From positions 1-33,614 of the forward strand of contig DDTD01000045.1 in the NCBI GenBank assembly GCA_002344005.1: DNA of 33,614 bases. Reading direction: 5' to 3'. Shown one piece after another: positions 1-7,677 of the stretch. The stretch comes from Ignavibacteria bacterium UBA2373 (GTDB taxonomy: Bacteria; Bacteroidota; Ignavibacteria; Kapaibacteriales; UBA961). The first letter of the stretch is position 1, and each line of letters begins with the position of its first letter. The notes below the pieces were generated by a model. That model searched no databases and had not been told where the DNA came from. It worked only from the letters and a program-made list of their open reading frames with translations. Position numbers and translations under genes: made by a program.

Positions 1-52
1 AGATTCCTTATTTTTGAAGAAATAGTATATATCCATTAATCAATAATCCCTC
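1..52 (+). repeat. Leader repeat, copy 1 (with TAnnTTTG-like -7 element)
   Basis: These 52 bases before the first TPR gene match 1190-1241, before the second gene, with about 5 differences by eye. They also match 2271-2322, before the third. The leader contains TATTTTTG at 9-16, a perfect fit to the Bacteroidota -7 consensus TAnnTTTG and 36 bases from the ATG. The -33 position falls outside the window, so promoter status cannot be judged here. The window starts at or inside the repeat. Confidence 0.75.
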
Positions 53-1174
53 ATGAAAAAGAGAGTAATCGTTTGTTTAATCGTATGTATTGCCGCAGTG
101 ATGAGCGCCACAGCCCAAACCGCCGAAAGTTATTTTACAGCAGGTATTGAAAAAGCCCAGAAAGGTTTATTTAAAGAAGCGGTTGACGATTTTACGAAGG
201 CGATTGAGCTTAATCCTAAATATTCGGAAGCATATTCTAAACGTGGCAATGCTAAATCAGATTTAGGCGATAAAGAAGGCGCGATCGCTGATTATACGAA
301 AGCAATAGAAGTTAATCCTCAATATGCCGCTGCATATTATAATCGTGGCAATACTAAGTTCAATTTAGGAGATAAGAATGGAGCAATTTCTGATTATACT
401 AAATCAATAGAATTTAATCCTCAAGATGCTGATGCATATTTTCAACGTGGTTATGTTAAAAACGATATACGAGACACTAAAGGAGCCATTGCCGATTATA
501 CGAAAGCGATAGAACTTAATCCTCAATATGCTGATGCATATTATAGTCGTGGCAATACTAAATCCGAGTTAGGTGATAATAAAAGTGCCATTGCCGATTA
601 TACAAAAGCTATAGAATTTAATCCTCAATATGCCCAGGCATATTATAATCGTGGTTTTGCAAAATCCGCTTTAGGTGATAAAGAAGGTGCGATAGCCGAT
701 TATACGAATGCGATAGAACTTAATCCTCAATATGCCAAGGCATGTTATAATCGTGGCATTGATAAATCCGCTTTAGGTGATAAGTATGGAGCCATTGCCG
801 ATTACAATAAAGCGATAGAACTTAATCCTCAATTTGCGGAGGCATATTATAGTCGTGGCAATGCTAATAATGATTTAGGTGATAAGAACGGAGCTATTGC
901 CGATTATAATAGAGCATTAGAACTTAATTCTCAATATGCCGCTGCATATTCTAATCGTGGTATTGCTAAGTTCAATTTAGGAGATAACAATGGTGCGATA
1001 GCCGATTTTACAATGGCGATAGAAGTTAATCCTCAATATGCCGAGGCGTATTTTAATCGAGCTATGATGTATGGACAACAAGGAAAGATAACATTAAGTT
1101 GCGCAGATTTGCAAAAAGCCAAGGAATTAGGTTTAAAACAAGCAGCATCAATGATTGAAAAACACTGTAAATAA
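53..1174 (+). CDS. Secreted TPR-repeat protein, paralog 1 of 3
   Basis: This is a 373-residue exported tetratricopeptide-repeat protein. It begins with a Sec signal peptide (MKK, hydrophobic core, cleavage probably after the TAQ at about residue 22). The rest is about ten 34-residue units of the type AxAYYNRGxxKxxLGDKxGAIADYTKAIExNPQY, ending in a divergent capping unit with CADLQKAKELG. Nothing catalytic is visible. TPR arrays generally bind proteins, so a periplasmic or surface scaffold role is inferred. It is the first of three tandem paralogs that share signal peptide, repeat type and C-cap. The ATG at 53 is well supported: in this copy the upstream frame is closed by TAG just after the leader's TTGAAGAAA, whereas that frame is open in copies 2 and 3. 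No Shine-Dalgarno site is seen. Units are more alike within the array than needed for TPR folding, which suggests recent unit duplication. Confidence 0.9.
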   Translation: MKKRVIVCLIVCIAAVMSATAQTAESYFTAGIEKAQKGLFKEAVDDFTKAIELNPKYSEAYSKRGNAKSDLGDKEGAIADYTKAIEVNPQYAAAYYNRGNTKFNLGDKNGAISDYTKSIEFNPQDADAYFQRGYVKNDIRDTKGAIADYTKAIELNPQYADAYYSRGNTKSELGDNKSAIADYTKAIEFNPQYAQAYYNRGFAKSALGDKEGAIADYTNAIELNPQYAKACYNRGIDKSALGDKYGAIADYNKAIELNPQFAEAYYSRGNANNDLGDKNGAIADYNRALELNSQYAAAYSNRGIAKFNLGDNNGAIADFTMAIEVNPQYAEAYFNRAMMYGQQGKITLSCADLQKAKELGLKQAASMIEKHCK

Positions 1175-1241
1175 TAGTGGTTGAATCACAGATTCCTTAT
1201 TTTTGAAAAAATATTATATATCCATTAATCCAAAAACCCTC
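1175..1241 (+). repeat. Leader repeat, copy 2 (67-bp intergenic unit)
   Basis: This whole intergenic spacer between TPR genes 1 and 2 is 67 bp. It differs from the spacer between genes 2 and 3 (2256-2322) at only three positions, all A/G. It carries TATTTTTG at 1198-1205 (-7-like, 36 bases before the ATG). No TTTG lies at the 19-21 base spacing, so a complete promoter is not shown. Confidence 0.85.
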
Positions 1242-2255
1242 ATGAAAAAGTTAGTAATTATTGTAAGTTTTTTCCTTTGTGCCTCTGTTGCTTATTCTCA
1301 AACCGCAAAAGAATATTATAACAAGGGTGTTGCTCTTGCATTGTCGGGTAAATATATGGAAGCGATTACTGATATTAGTAAAGCGATTGAATTAGATCCT
1401 AAATTTGCTTTATTATATGATACTCGAGGCTACTGTTTTCAAACACTTGGTGAACATAAAAAGGCAATAGAAGATTTTAGTAAAGCAATCGAACTTGACC
1501 CAAACAATGCTTTGGCGAATTATAACCGCTGCAACTCATATCATATGATTGGAGAATACCATAAAGCAATAGCGGATTGTAATAGAGCTATTGTACTTGA
1601 TCAAAAAAATCCTCATTCATTTCTATATAGGGGAATCTCGTATAACGAAATTGGTGAACATCAGAAAGCGATTGATGATTACACCCAAGTAATTGAGCTT
1701 GACTCAAAGTACGTATGGGCATATACTAATCGCGGGAATAGTTATCAAACACTTGGTGAACATCAGAAGGCAATAGCGGATTTTAGTAAAGCGATAGAAC
1801 TTAATCCTCAATATGCTGATGCATATAATAATCGTGGCAATGCTAAATCAGAATTAGGTGATAAAGAAGGTTCTATAGCTGATTATACCAAAGCGATAGA
1901 ACTTAATCCTCTATATGCCAATGCATATTATAGTCGTGGCAATGCTAAAGATAATTTAGGAGATAAGAAGGGTGCAATTGCAGATTATACTAAGGTGATA
2001 GAACTTAATCCTCAATATGCTGATGCATATAATAATCGTGGCAATGCTAAAGATGATTTAGGAGATAAGTATGGAGCCATTGCCGATTATACAAAAGCGA
2101 TAGAAATTAATCCCCAATTTGCCGAGGCATATTATAATCGTGCTGCAGTATATTACAAGGAAAGTAAAACAACATTAGCTTGCGCAGATTTGCAAAAAGC
2201 CAAGGAATTAGGTTTAAATCAAGCAATTGCAATGATAGATGAATTCTGCAAATAA
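1242..2255 (+). CDS. Secreted TPR-repeat protein, paralog 2 of 3 (mosaic array)
   Basis: This 337-residue exported TPR protein has a signal peptide ending near residue 20 (SVAYSQ) and about nine TPR units. The array is visibly two-part. Units 1-5 are of the type LGEHxKAIxDFSKAIELD, with more varied helix A sequences. Units 6-9 are the LGDKxGAIADYTKAIELNP type of the neighbouring paralogs and end in the same CADLQKAKELG cap. That pattern suggests recombination between a divergent TPR gene and its neighbours (inference). An in-frame TTG at 1203 would add 13 residues (MKKYYISINPKTL) before the signal peptide. I chose the ATG at 1242 because paralog 1 has a stop in the same leader frame and because the signal peptide then sits at the N-terminus. 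The function is unknown; a scaffold or binding role is the general expectation for TPR proteins. Confidence 0.9.
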   Translation: MKKLVIIVSFFLCASVAYSQTAKEYYNKGVALALSGKYMEAITDISKAIELDPKFALLYDTRGYCFQTLGEHKKAIEDFSKAIELDPNNALANYNRCNSYHMIGEYHKAIADCNRAIVLDQKNPHSFLYRGISYNEIGEHQKAIDDYTQVIELDSKYVWAYTNRGNSYQTLGEHQKAIADFSKAIELNPQYADAYNNRGNAKSELGDKEGSIADYTKAIELNPLYANAYYSRGNAKDNLGDKKGAIADYTKVIELNPQYADAYNNRGNAKDDLGDKYGAIADYTKAIEINPQFAEAYYNRAAVYYKESKTTLACADLQKAKELGLNQAIAMIDEFCK

Positions 2256-2322
2256 TAGTGGTTGAATCACAGATTCCTTATTTTTGAAGAAATATTATGT
2301 ATCCATTAATCCAAAAGCCCTC
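2256..2322 (+). repeat. Leader repeat, copy 3 (67-bp intergenic unit)
   Basis: Same length and nearly the same sequence as 1175-1241 (three A/G differences). TATTTTTG lies at 2279-2286. Identical spacer length and sequence show that gene plus leader were duplicated as a unit. Confidence 0.85.
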
Positions 2323-3546
2323 ATGAAAAAGAGAGTAATCGTTTTTTTTATCGTGTGTATTGCCGCAGTAATGAGCGTCACAGCCCAAACCGCCGAAAGT
2401 TATTTTACAGCAGGTCTTGAAAAAGCCAAGAAAGGTTTGCTAAAAGAAGCCCTTGCCGAATTGACCAAAGCGATAGAACTTAATCCTCAATTTGTCAATG
2501 CATATATTAATCGTGGTATAGCTAAAGCAAATTTAGGTGATAAAAATGGAGCTATTGCCGATTATACGAAAGCAATAGAACTTAATCCTAGAATAGCGGA
2601 AGCATATTCTAATCGTGGAAGTGCTAAACGTAATTTAGGTGATAAGTATGGAGCTATAGCCGATTATACGAAAGCAATTGAAGTTAATCCTCAATTTGCT
2701 TTGGCATATTCTAATCGTGGAGCTGTTAAATCAGACTTGGGAGATAAAAAAGAAGCCATTGCCGATTATACAAAAGCCATTGAAGTTAATCCTCAATTTG
2801 TTAATGCATATATTAATCGTGGTATAGCTAAAGCAAATTTAGGTGATAAGTATGGAGCAATTGCAGATTATACGAAAGCGATAGAAATTAATCCCCAATT
2901 AGCGGAGGCATATTCTAATCGTGGTTTAGCAAAAGCAAGTTTAGGTGAAAATGAAAGTGCTATTGCAGATTTCAATAAAGCTGTAGAACTTAATCCTCAA
3001 TATGCTAAAGCGTATGATGATCGAGGAACAACAAAGTTTGATTTAGGTGATAAAGAAGGAGCAATTGCAGATTATACGAAAGCGATAGAAGTTAATTCTC
3101 AATATGCCGATGCATATTATAATCGTGGTGTAGCTAAAGCCGCTTTAGGTGATAAATATGCTGCCATTGCCGATTATACGAAAGCGATAGAAGTTAATCC
3201 TCAATATGCCGATGCATATTATAATCGTGGTTATGCTAAAGATGAATTAGGTGATAAGAATGGAGCTATAACCGATTATACGAAGGCGATAGAAATTAAT
3301 CCCCAATTTGCCAAGGCATATTCTAATCGTGGTGTAGCAAAAGCAAGTTTAGGTGATAAAGAAGGAGCAATTGCAGATTGGACAAAGGCGATAGAAGTTA
3401 ATCCTCAATATGCCGATGCATATTATAATCGTGCTATAACATATTACAATGAAGGTAAAACAACATTAGCTTGCGCAGATTTGCAAAAAGCCAAGGAATT
3501 AGGTTTAAAACAAGCAGCAGCAATGATAGAAGAAAACTGCAAGTAA
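2323..3546 (+). CDS. Secreted TPR-repeat protein, paralog 3 of 3
   Basis: This 407-residue exported TPR protein has a signal peptide almost identical to paralog 1 (MKKRVIV, then a hydrophobic stretch ending VTAQ). About eleven 34-residue units of the LGDKxGAIADYTKAIExNP type follow, with the common C-cap (CADLQKAKELG). Units containing VNAYINRGIAKANLGDK occur twice (units 2 and 5), a clear internal duplication. The three paralogs thus have about 10, 9 and 11 units, differing by whole repeats. The start is the ATG at 2323; the in-frame TTG at 2284 lies in the repeated leader and is rejected for the reason given for paralog 2. A strong terminator follows 32 bases after the stop, so the three genes probably end one transcription unit. 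No enzyme motif is present and the function is unknown. Confidence 0.9.
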   Translation: MKKRVIVFFIVCIAAVMSVTAQTAESYFTAGLEKAKKGLLKEALAELTKAIELNPQFVNAYINRGIAKANLGDKNGAIADYTKAIELNPRIAEAYSNRGSAKRNLGDKYGAIADYTKAIEVNPQFALAYSNRGAVKSDLGDKKEAIADYTKAIEVNPQFVNAYINRGIAKANLGDKYGAIADYTKAIEINPQLAEAYSNRGLAKASLGENESAIADFNKAVELNPQYAKAYDDRGTTKFDLGDKEGAIADYTKAIEVNSQYADAYYNRGVAKAALGDKYAAIADYTKAIEVNPQYADAYYNRGYAKDELGDKNGAITDYTKAIEINPQFAKAYSNRGVAKASLGDKEGAIADWTKAIEVNPQYADAYYNRAITYYNEGKTTLACADLQKAKELGLKQAAAMIEENCK

Positions 3547-3578
3547 TATTTTATTGAAAATTGCTAAAGATAAATTTA

Positions 3579-3606
3579 GGGCAGTTCGCAAGAGCTGCCC
3601 TTTTTT
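3579..3606 (+). terminator. Rho-independent terminator of the TPR cluster
   Basis: An 8-bp stem (GGGCAGTT / AGCTGCCC, one G-U pair) closes a 6-base loop (CGCAAG) and is followed directly by TTTTTT. It lies just past the third TPR gene on the plus strand. The gene beyond it is on the opposite strand, so it separates convergent units. Confidence 0.88.
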
Positions 3607-3625
3607 AATTTTCGGAGGCAAAGAA

Positions 3626-4525
3626 TTAATTGCCATGAGGACCAACTTTGGGTAAAGCGGCTTTGTGTTTTACATAGTGATCTATCCACCATCGAATATC
3701 ACGATTGCTTTCGATGCGCCTTCCGGCAAGAACATGGTCTGCATTATCGTACATGATGAGTTTATAGGGTTTGTGCGCTTTTTGCAATGCTATGCCAAGA
3801 TGATAGGCATGGAGAGGAGCCACACGTTTATCGCCGCTGCCATGTATGACAAGAAGGGGAGTGGTGTCCGGCAGTTCATGCGCCCATGCTGCGGCAGAGC
3901 GTCTGAGAGCTTCGGTGGTAAAATCCATGTCGGGGCGTAAAAATTTACCGAATGTTGTGTGAATATGGGAGCTTGGGTCATCAAGGTGAAAAGCTGTGGG
4001 TGCGCCAATGGTGACTGCTGCTCTGAAAAGTGATAATTGTCGCAATATCATGAGAGCCATCATGCCGCCGCGACTGCCGCCGATTAACCCCAAACGGTCT
4101 TGGTCAATGTATGGCAATGAGCGAATAAGCGGTAAGAGGTTCATCACATCATTGACATCGCCATTGCCCCATTCTTCGGTGCCTTCACTGCCGCCTTGTC
4201 CTCGATACTGACTTGCAAATGTGACATATCCCCAGCTTGCATAAAGTGCCGCCGAACCGAAGAGGGTTTCGGGGGTTAATGCTCCGCGCGGACCTGCACC
4301 GCCACGATTAAAAATGATACAGGGTAATTTTTCCTCTGAAGCGGGTGGAAGTGCCAGAAATCCTTTGATGAGCAATCCATCGGAGGAGTAGGTGATTTCA
4401 TACATCTGTACGGCGGCATAGTGAGCAAAGTCGCTTTCATTCATAGAGCGTTTTGCCATAGAGAGTGCCGATTTGGGTGGCTCGATTTTTTTACTGTCTA
4501 AGAGTATGCCATTTGCTAATTTCAT
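3626..4525 (-). CDS. Alpha/beta hydrolase, prolyl-oligopeptidase (S9)-like
   Basis: This is a 299-residue serine hydrolase of the S9/acylaminoacyl-peptidase-like superfamily. The nucleophile elbow GGSRGG puts Ser at residue 151. The acid is probably Asp232 in HGSGDKRV, a typical D-x-x-V turn, and the base His264 in NADHVL. The NRGG at 73-76 fits the oxyanion-hole loop. No signal peptide and no N-terminal beta-propeller are present, so this is a cytoplasmic stand-alone catalytic domain. The substrate (peptide, acyl-peptide or carboxyl ester) cannot be told from sequence. It begins 23 bases after the trmD stop on the same strand and is probably the last gene of the regulator-rimM-trmD operon. 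No Shine-Dalgarno site is visible. Confidence 0.85.
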   Translation of the reverse strand: MKLANGILLDSKKIEPPKSALSMAKRSMNESDFAHYAAVQMYEITYSSDGLLIKGFLALPPASEEKLPCIIFNRGGAGPRGALTPETLFGSAALYASWGYVTFASQYRGQGGSEGTEEWGNGDVNDVMNLLPLIRSLPYIDQDRLGLIGGSRGGMMALMILRQLSLFRAAVTIGAPTAFHLDDPSSHIHTTFGKFLRPDMDFTTEALRRSAAAWAHELPDTTPLLVIHGSGDKRVAPLHAYHLGIALQKAHKPYKLIMYDNADHVLAGRRIESNRDIRWWIDHYVKHKAALPKVGPHGN

Positions 4526-4548
4526 GGGAGTAAAGCTAAAATGGATAA

Positions 4549-5259
4549 TTAATCATTGTGTTGTTGCCAAAGAGCAAACAAATCAGGACGACGCTTTTTT
4601 GTTTTTTCGATTGCTTGTTGTTCTCGCCATTGCCGAATAAGGGCATGATTGCCGCTGCGTAAGACTTCGGGTACATTCATACCGCGAAATTCAGCCGGTT
4701 TGGTATAATGTGGCGCGTCCAATAAACCATGCATAAAACTATCGTCAAGCACAGATTCGGCATCGCTGACGGCTCCGGGAATTAATCGAACAATGGCATC
4801 TGTAAGAACTAAAGCGGGAATTTCTCCGCCACTCAAGACATAATCGCCAATGCTTATTTCATGGGTGATAAGTGTGTCGCGAATTCTTTGATCAATTCCT
4901 TTGTAATGTCCGGCAAGCATCATGATATTGTTCATGAGAGAAAATTGATTGGCAATATCTTGTGTTAATGTTGTGCCGTCGGGAGTTAAAAATATTATGG
5001 CATCATAGGTGCGCTGTTGTTGTAATTGTTCAATGCAGGCAAAAACGGGCGCACATTGTATAATCATACCCGCACCACCGCCATAGGGAGTGTCATCAAT
5101 ATGGCGATAAGTATCGTCGGCATAGTCGTGAAGATTATGCGTTTCTATGGTGATTAATTGTTTTTTTCTTGCTCTTCCGACAATACTGTGGTCGAGACCG
5201 CTTTGCAATAATTGCGGCACGCCTGCAATAATATCTATACGTTTTGCTGAATTATTCAT
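4549..5259 (-). CDS. trmD: tRNA (guanine-N1)-methyltransferase TrmD
   Basis: TrmD methylates G37 of tRNAs next to the anticodon, using S-adenosylmethionine, and prevents +1 frameshifting. This 236-residue SPOUT (trefoil-knot) protein has the family landmarks in order: DDTPYGGGAGM (about 55-65), GHYKGIDQRI (117-126), EISIGDYVLSGGE (134-146, knot and cofactor loop) and LLDAPHYTKPAEFRG (from about 179). The residues matching the E. coli catalytic pair Arg154/Asp169 are Arg158 (in RLIPG) and Asp173 (in DDSF). Length is normal. I took the ATG at 5259; a TTG nine bases earlier is possible. The start overlaps the rimM stop by 8 bases, indicating coupled translation. rplS, the usual downstream partner, is replaced by the hydrolase gene. 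Confidence 0.96.
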   Translation of the reverse strand: MNNSAKRIDIIAGVPQLLQSGLDHSIVGRARKKQLITIETHNLHDYADDTYRHIDDTPYGGGAGMIIQCAPVFACIEQLQQQRTYDAIIFLTPDGTTLTQDIANQFSLMNNIMMLAGHYKGIDQRIRDTLITHEISIGDYVLSGGEIPALVLTDAIVRLIPGAVSDAESVLDDSFMHGLLDAPHYTKPAEFRGMNVPEVLRSGNHALIRQWREQQAIEKTKKRRPDLFALWQQHND

Positions 5260-5770
5260 CGCCGTCAATTTCCTCTATTAATGCAATTTCGATATATTTT
5301 TTTTCTGTATGTACTGCAATGACGGTTGAATCAATGACAGGAAGTAAAATTTCTTTATTGTCGGGTGTCATGATAACCCAGACATCATTTGCGGGTAATT
5401 GCCATACATCGTTTATAGTGCCGATAGTGTTTTTGGTGATATGGTCAATAGCCGAGCAACCGATAATTTCTTGCACCATAAATTCTTCTTTGTATTTTCC
5501 GCTTTTTTTATCTGCATCAATAAATACTGCTTTACCAATCAGAAGTTCTGCTTTTTCTTTCACGGTAATATTTTTACATAATACCTGAATATGTTTACCA
5601 TGAAATTTACTGTTCACAACTGTATAGGGTTCAGTAAATTGTGGTGAAAAACCCAGATACAATATATCATTGTTCGCAAAAAGCGCATTGAAGTTATCGG
5701 TTTCAATGAGAAATTCACCTTTTAACCCCATAGTTCGCGTAATAATTCCGCATCGTTGTAATTGTTTCAT
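5252..5770 (-). CDS. rimM: Ribosome maturation factor RimM
   Basis: RimM is a cytoplasmic assembly factor that binds S19 during maturation of the 30S head. This 172-residue protein has the usual two domains. The N-terminal barrel opens with CGIITRTMGLKGEF (residues 7-20), and a C-terminal PRC-barrel follows, recognised by GTINDVWQLPANDVWVI and EILLPVID (about 115-145). The start ATG overlaps the stop of the upstream regulator gene as ATGA (4 bases) and its stop overlaps trmD, so three genes are tightly coupled. The normal upstream partner rpsP is absent here. Confidence 0.93.
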   Translation of the reverse strand: MKQLQRCGIITRTMGLKGEFLIETDNFNALFANNDILYLGFSPQFTEPYTVVNSKFHGKHIQVLCKNITVKEKAELLIGKAVFIDADKKSGKYKEEFMVQEIIGCSAIDHITKNTIGTINDVWQLPANDVWVIMTPDNKEILLPVIDSTVIAVHTEKKYIEIALIEEIDGDE

Positions 5771-6363
5771 AATTCGTTTTTTTTTGCAATAATGATACTA
5801 TGGTGCGATATTGATTCATAGTTTCTGAGAATAGATGATTGCCGAGCATCGAAAGTAGTGTGATGCCCGGATTTACAGACAAGTTCATCGCCTTGTAATT
5901 GTATAAGCAATTTGCCTTCCAATGACACCACATCGAGTGTTGTTCCAAAAGCAAAAGGTGTTTCGGTAAGTTGTGAGTTCGGTTCTAAGAACAAATCAAA
6001 AACAATGATGTCGGAGTTGTTGTGCGGCATTTTGAGCGTAAGAAGAGGTCTATGTTGTTCATCACCGGTAATAAATATACGTTTGTGCCGTTCATCTGTT
6101 ATGCCATACTGCGAGAATGGGTATTGTTCGGCTAAAGTGAAAAAAAACTCTGAGAGGCGAAAACGATAGAGTTGCAATAAAGGTATAAGTGCATCAATTT
6201 TGATAGTTCTTTTGCCATTTTCAACAAGAGATAAAAAACTCTTCGATTTTCCGATAGAGTGCGATGCATGTTCAACAGTAATATCGTGAAATGTGCGCAA
6301 GTATTTTAACTGTGAGCCGATACACTCATCTCTTTGAAGTGTATGGTGTACGTTATCGTTCAT
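5767..6363 (-). CDS. XRE-family HTH regulator with C-terminal cupin-like domain
   Basis: This 198-residue protein has an N-terminal Cro/C1-type helix-turn-helix at about 16-72 (IGSQLKYLR, the recognition region SKSFLSLVENGKR, then ALIPLLQLYRF). A C-terminal segment at about 95-190 resembles an RmlC-like cupin (SLEGKLLIQLQGDELVCKSGHHTTFDA, then SHHSIII). XRE-cupin proteins are small-molecule-responsive transcription factors; the ligand is unknown here. The cupin metal motif HxH is not evident, so it may bind ligand without metal. The gene occupies the slot rpsP normally has before rimM and overlaps rimM by ATGA. It is divergent from the DedA gene with only 21 bases between starts, so it could regulate itself and that gene (inference). 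Confidence 0.82.
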   Translation of the reverse strand: MNDNVHHTLQRDECIGSQLKYLRTFHDITVEHASHSIGKSKSFLSLVENGKRTIKIDALIPLLQLYRFRLSEFFFTLAEQYPFSQYGITDERHKRIFITGDEQHRPLLTLKMPHNNSDIIVFDLFLEPNSQLTETPFAFGTTLDVVSLEGKLLIQLQGDELVCKSGHHTTFDARQSSILRNYESISHHSIIIAKKNEL

Positions 6364-6384
6364 AAAATATATTGTTGTGATTAT

Positions 6385-6999
6385 ATGATTGAAACACTCG
6401 TTGAATTTCTCACCGGATTGCCGCCATTGGGTGTATTATTTTTTGCATTTCTGATTGCGTATGCAGAAAATATATTTCCCCCATCGCCAAGCGATATACT
6501 TATAGTATTTTGTGGTACATTGGTCGGCATCGGTACTATAGATTTTTATAGTTTGGCTCTTGCCTCAACACTTGGCGGATGCGCCGGATTTTGTACTATG
6601 TATATTGTTGGTCGAAAATTTGGAACTACAATAACTACATCGCCTCGATTTTCTTTTTTGCCAATTGCCTCAATCACCAAAGCGGAAGAATGGTTCCGTC
6701 GTTATGGCAATTGGTTAATTGTTGTGAATAGATTTTTATCCGGCACTCGTGCAGTGATTTCACTTTTTGCGGGAATATCACAGTTGCCATTTGGACGGAC
6801 ACTATTATTGTCGGCAATCAGTGCTCTGGCTTGGAACTCATTGTTGATTCTTGGCGGTATGCTCCTTGGCGAACGCTGGCGCACGATTAATGAGTATTTG
6901 ACCATGTATAGTCAGTTTATCACTCCGACATTAGTTCTCGGAGTATTGATATACTTCGGTTATTCATATTATCGTAAAAAAAGTAATAAGGCATCGTGA
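6385..6999 (+). CDS. DedA-family (VTT/SNARE-associated) membrane protein
   Basis: This 204-residue polytopic inner-membrane protein belongs to the DedA/VTT superfamily, whose members are implicated in lipid (undecaprenyl-phosphate or phospholipid) transport and membrane homeostasis. Family marks are ENIFPPSPSD (about residues 28-37) and RFLSGTRAVISLFAG (about 118-132). The first matches the E-x3-P-P-x-P-x-D/E pattern of the re-entrant loop and the second the conserved R-F-x3-R loop. Several hydrophobic segments surround them, and the tail is basic (YYRKKSNK). An earlier in-frame ATG at 6334 would overlap the divergent regulator. I prefer the ATG at 6385, which gives the standard family N-terminus. 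The precise substrate is not predictable. Confidence 0.87.
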   Translation: MIETLVEFLTGLPPLGVLFFAFLIAYAENIFPPSPSDILIVFCGTLVGIGTIDFYSLALASTLGGCAGFCTMYIVGRKFGTTITTSPRFSFLPIASITKAEEWFRRYGNWLIVVNRFLSGTRAVISLFAGISQLPFGRTLLLSAISALAWNSLLILGGMLLGERWRTINEYLTMYSQFITPTLVLGVLIYFGYSYYRKKSNKAS

Positions 7000-7048
7000 T
7001 TATTGTTGATAAGAACAGCCGGCGAGAAAATAATACTTCTTGCGATTA

Positions 7049-7654
7049 TTATTTAATAGCCGAACAATCCGCAAGTTTCACATATTTGGACTCGGGAAAC
7101 TCTTGCCTTAATCTTTTGAATGCTTGTGCTGCTTCGCCCGTTTTTTGTTGAGCGCAGAACACATGCCCCAACCGTACTAAAGCTTTTTCGAGTACGGTAG
7201 GGGTTATATCGCTTCTTGTTGTCAATTTCACTAATTGTTTTTCTGCTTCTTTGTATTGAGCCGTGACAGCATCACATTCAGCACTCATAAATAATACGTC
7301 CATGAGCAATGGATCATTCGCTGAAATAGTGCCTGAAAGTTGTCTGAATCGCTCTTGAGCTGCGCTATAATCTTGATTATCGAAGAGTTTCATTGCTTCA
7401 TCAACTTCAATTTCGATACGTTTACCCGAGGCAACTTTTACTTTTTCACCTTGCTCGGCAATAGTAACTGTATCCGAGAATCTACGGTCTTTGATATCAG
7501 AACCATCAGAATTTTCCGGCGGTTGAACTGATTCCGATGAAGGACGTTTGTAAAAAACTGTGCTGCGAATAGGACGTTGAGCCATAGCGGTCATAGTGCA
7601 TAGCAGATATATGACAGCATAAGCCATAAGCCATAGATGTAGCGGCTTTTTCAT
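7049..7654 (-). CDS. Small exported TPR-like protein
   Basis: This 201-residue protein has a signal peptide with cleavage probably after AMA at about residue 24. A low-complexity polar stretch follows (about 25-80). The rest is a helical C-terminal region with TPR-like units (AMKLFDNQDYSAAQERFRQL and ALVRLGHVFCAQQKTGEAAQAFKRLRQEFPES), resembling the TPR part of YbgF/CpoB-type periplasmic proteins. I chose the ATG at 7654 because GGAGGG lies four bases upstream of it. A GTG at 7666 is also in frame but would put the Shine-Dalgarno inside the gene. It follows the SDR gene by 23 bases on the same strand and is probably co-transcribed. The function is unknown. Confidence 0.8.
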   Translation of the reverse strand: MKKPLHLWLMAYAVIYLLCTMTAMAQRPIRSTVFYKRPSSESVQPPENSDGSDIKDRRFSDTVTIAEQGEKVKVASGKRIEIEVDEAMKLFDNQDYSAAQERFRQLSGTISANDPLLMDVLFMSAECDAVTAQYKEAEKQLVKLTTRSDITPTVLEKALVRLGHVFCAQQKTGEAAQAFKRLRQEFPESKYVKLADCSAIK

Positions 7655-7677
7655 CAGACCCTCCACGAGAGATTATA

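Noticed and set aside
1203..1241. TTG start adding 13 residues before the signal peptide of TPR paralog 2 (and at 2284 for paralog 3)
   Set aside because: The same leader frame is closed by a stop in paralog 1, and the extension would bury the signal peptide.
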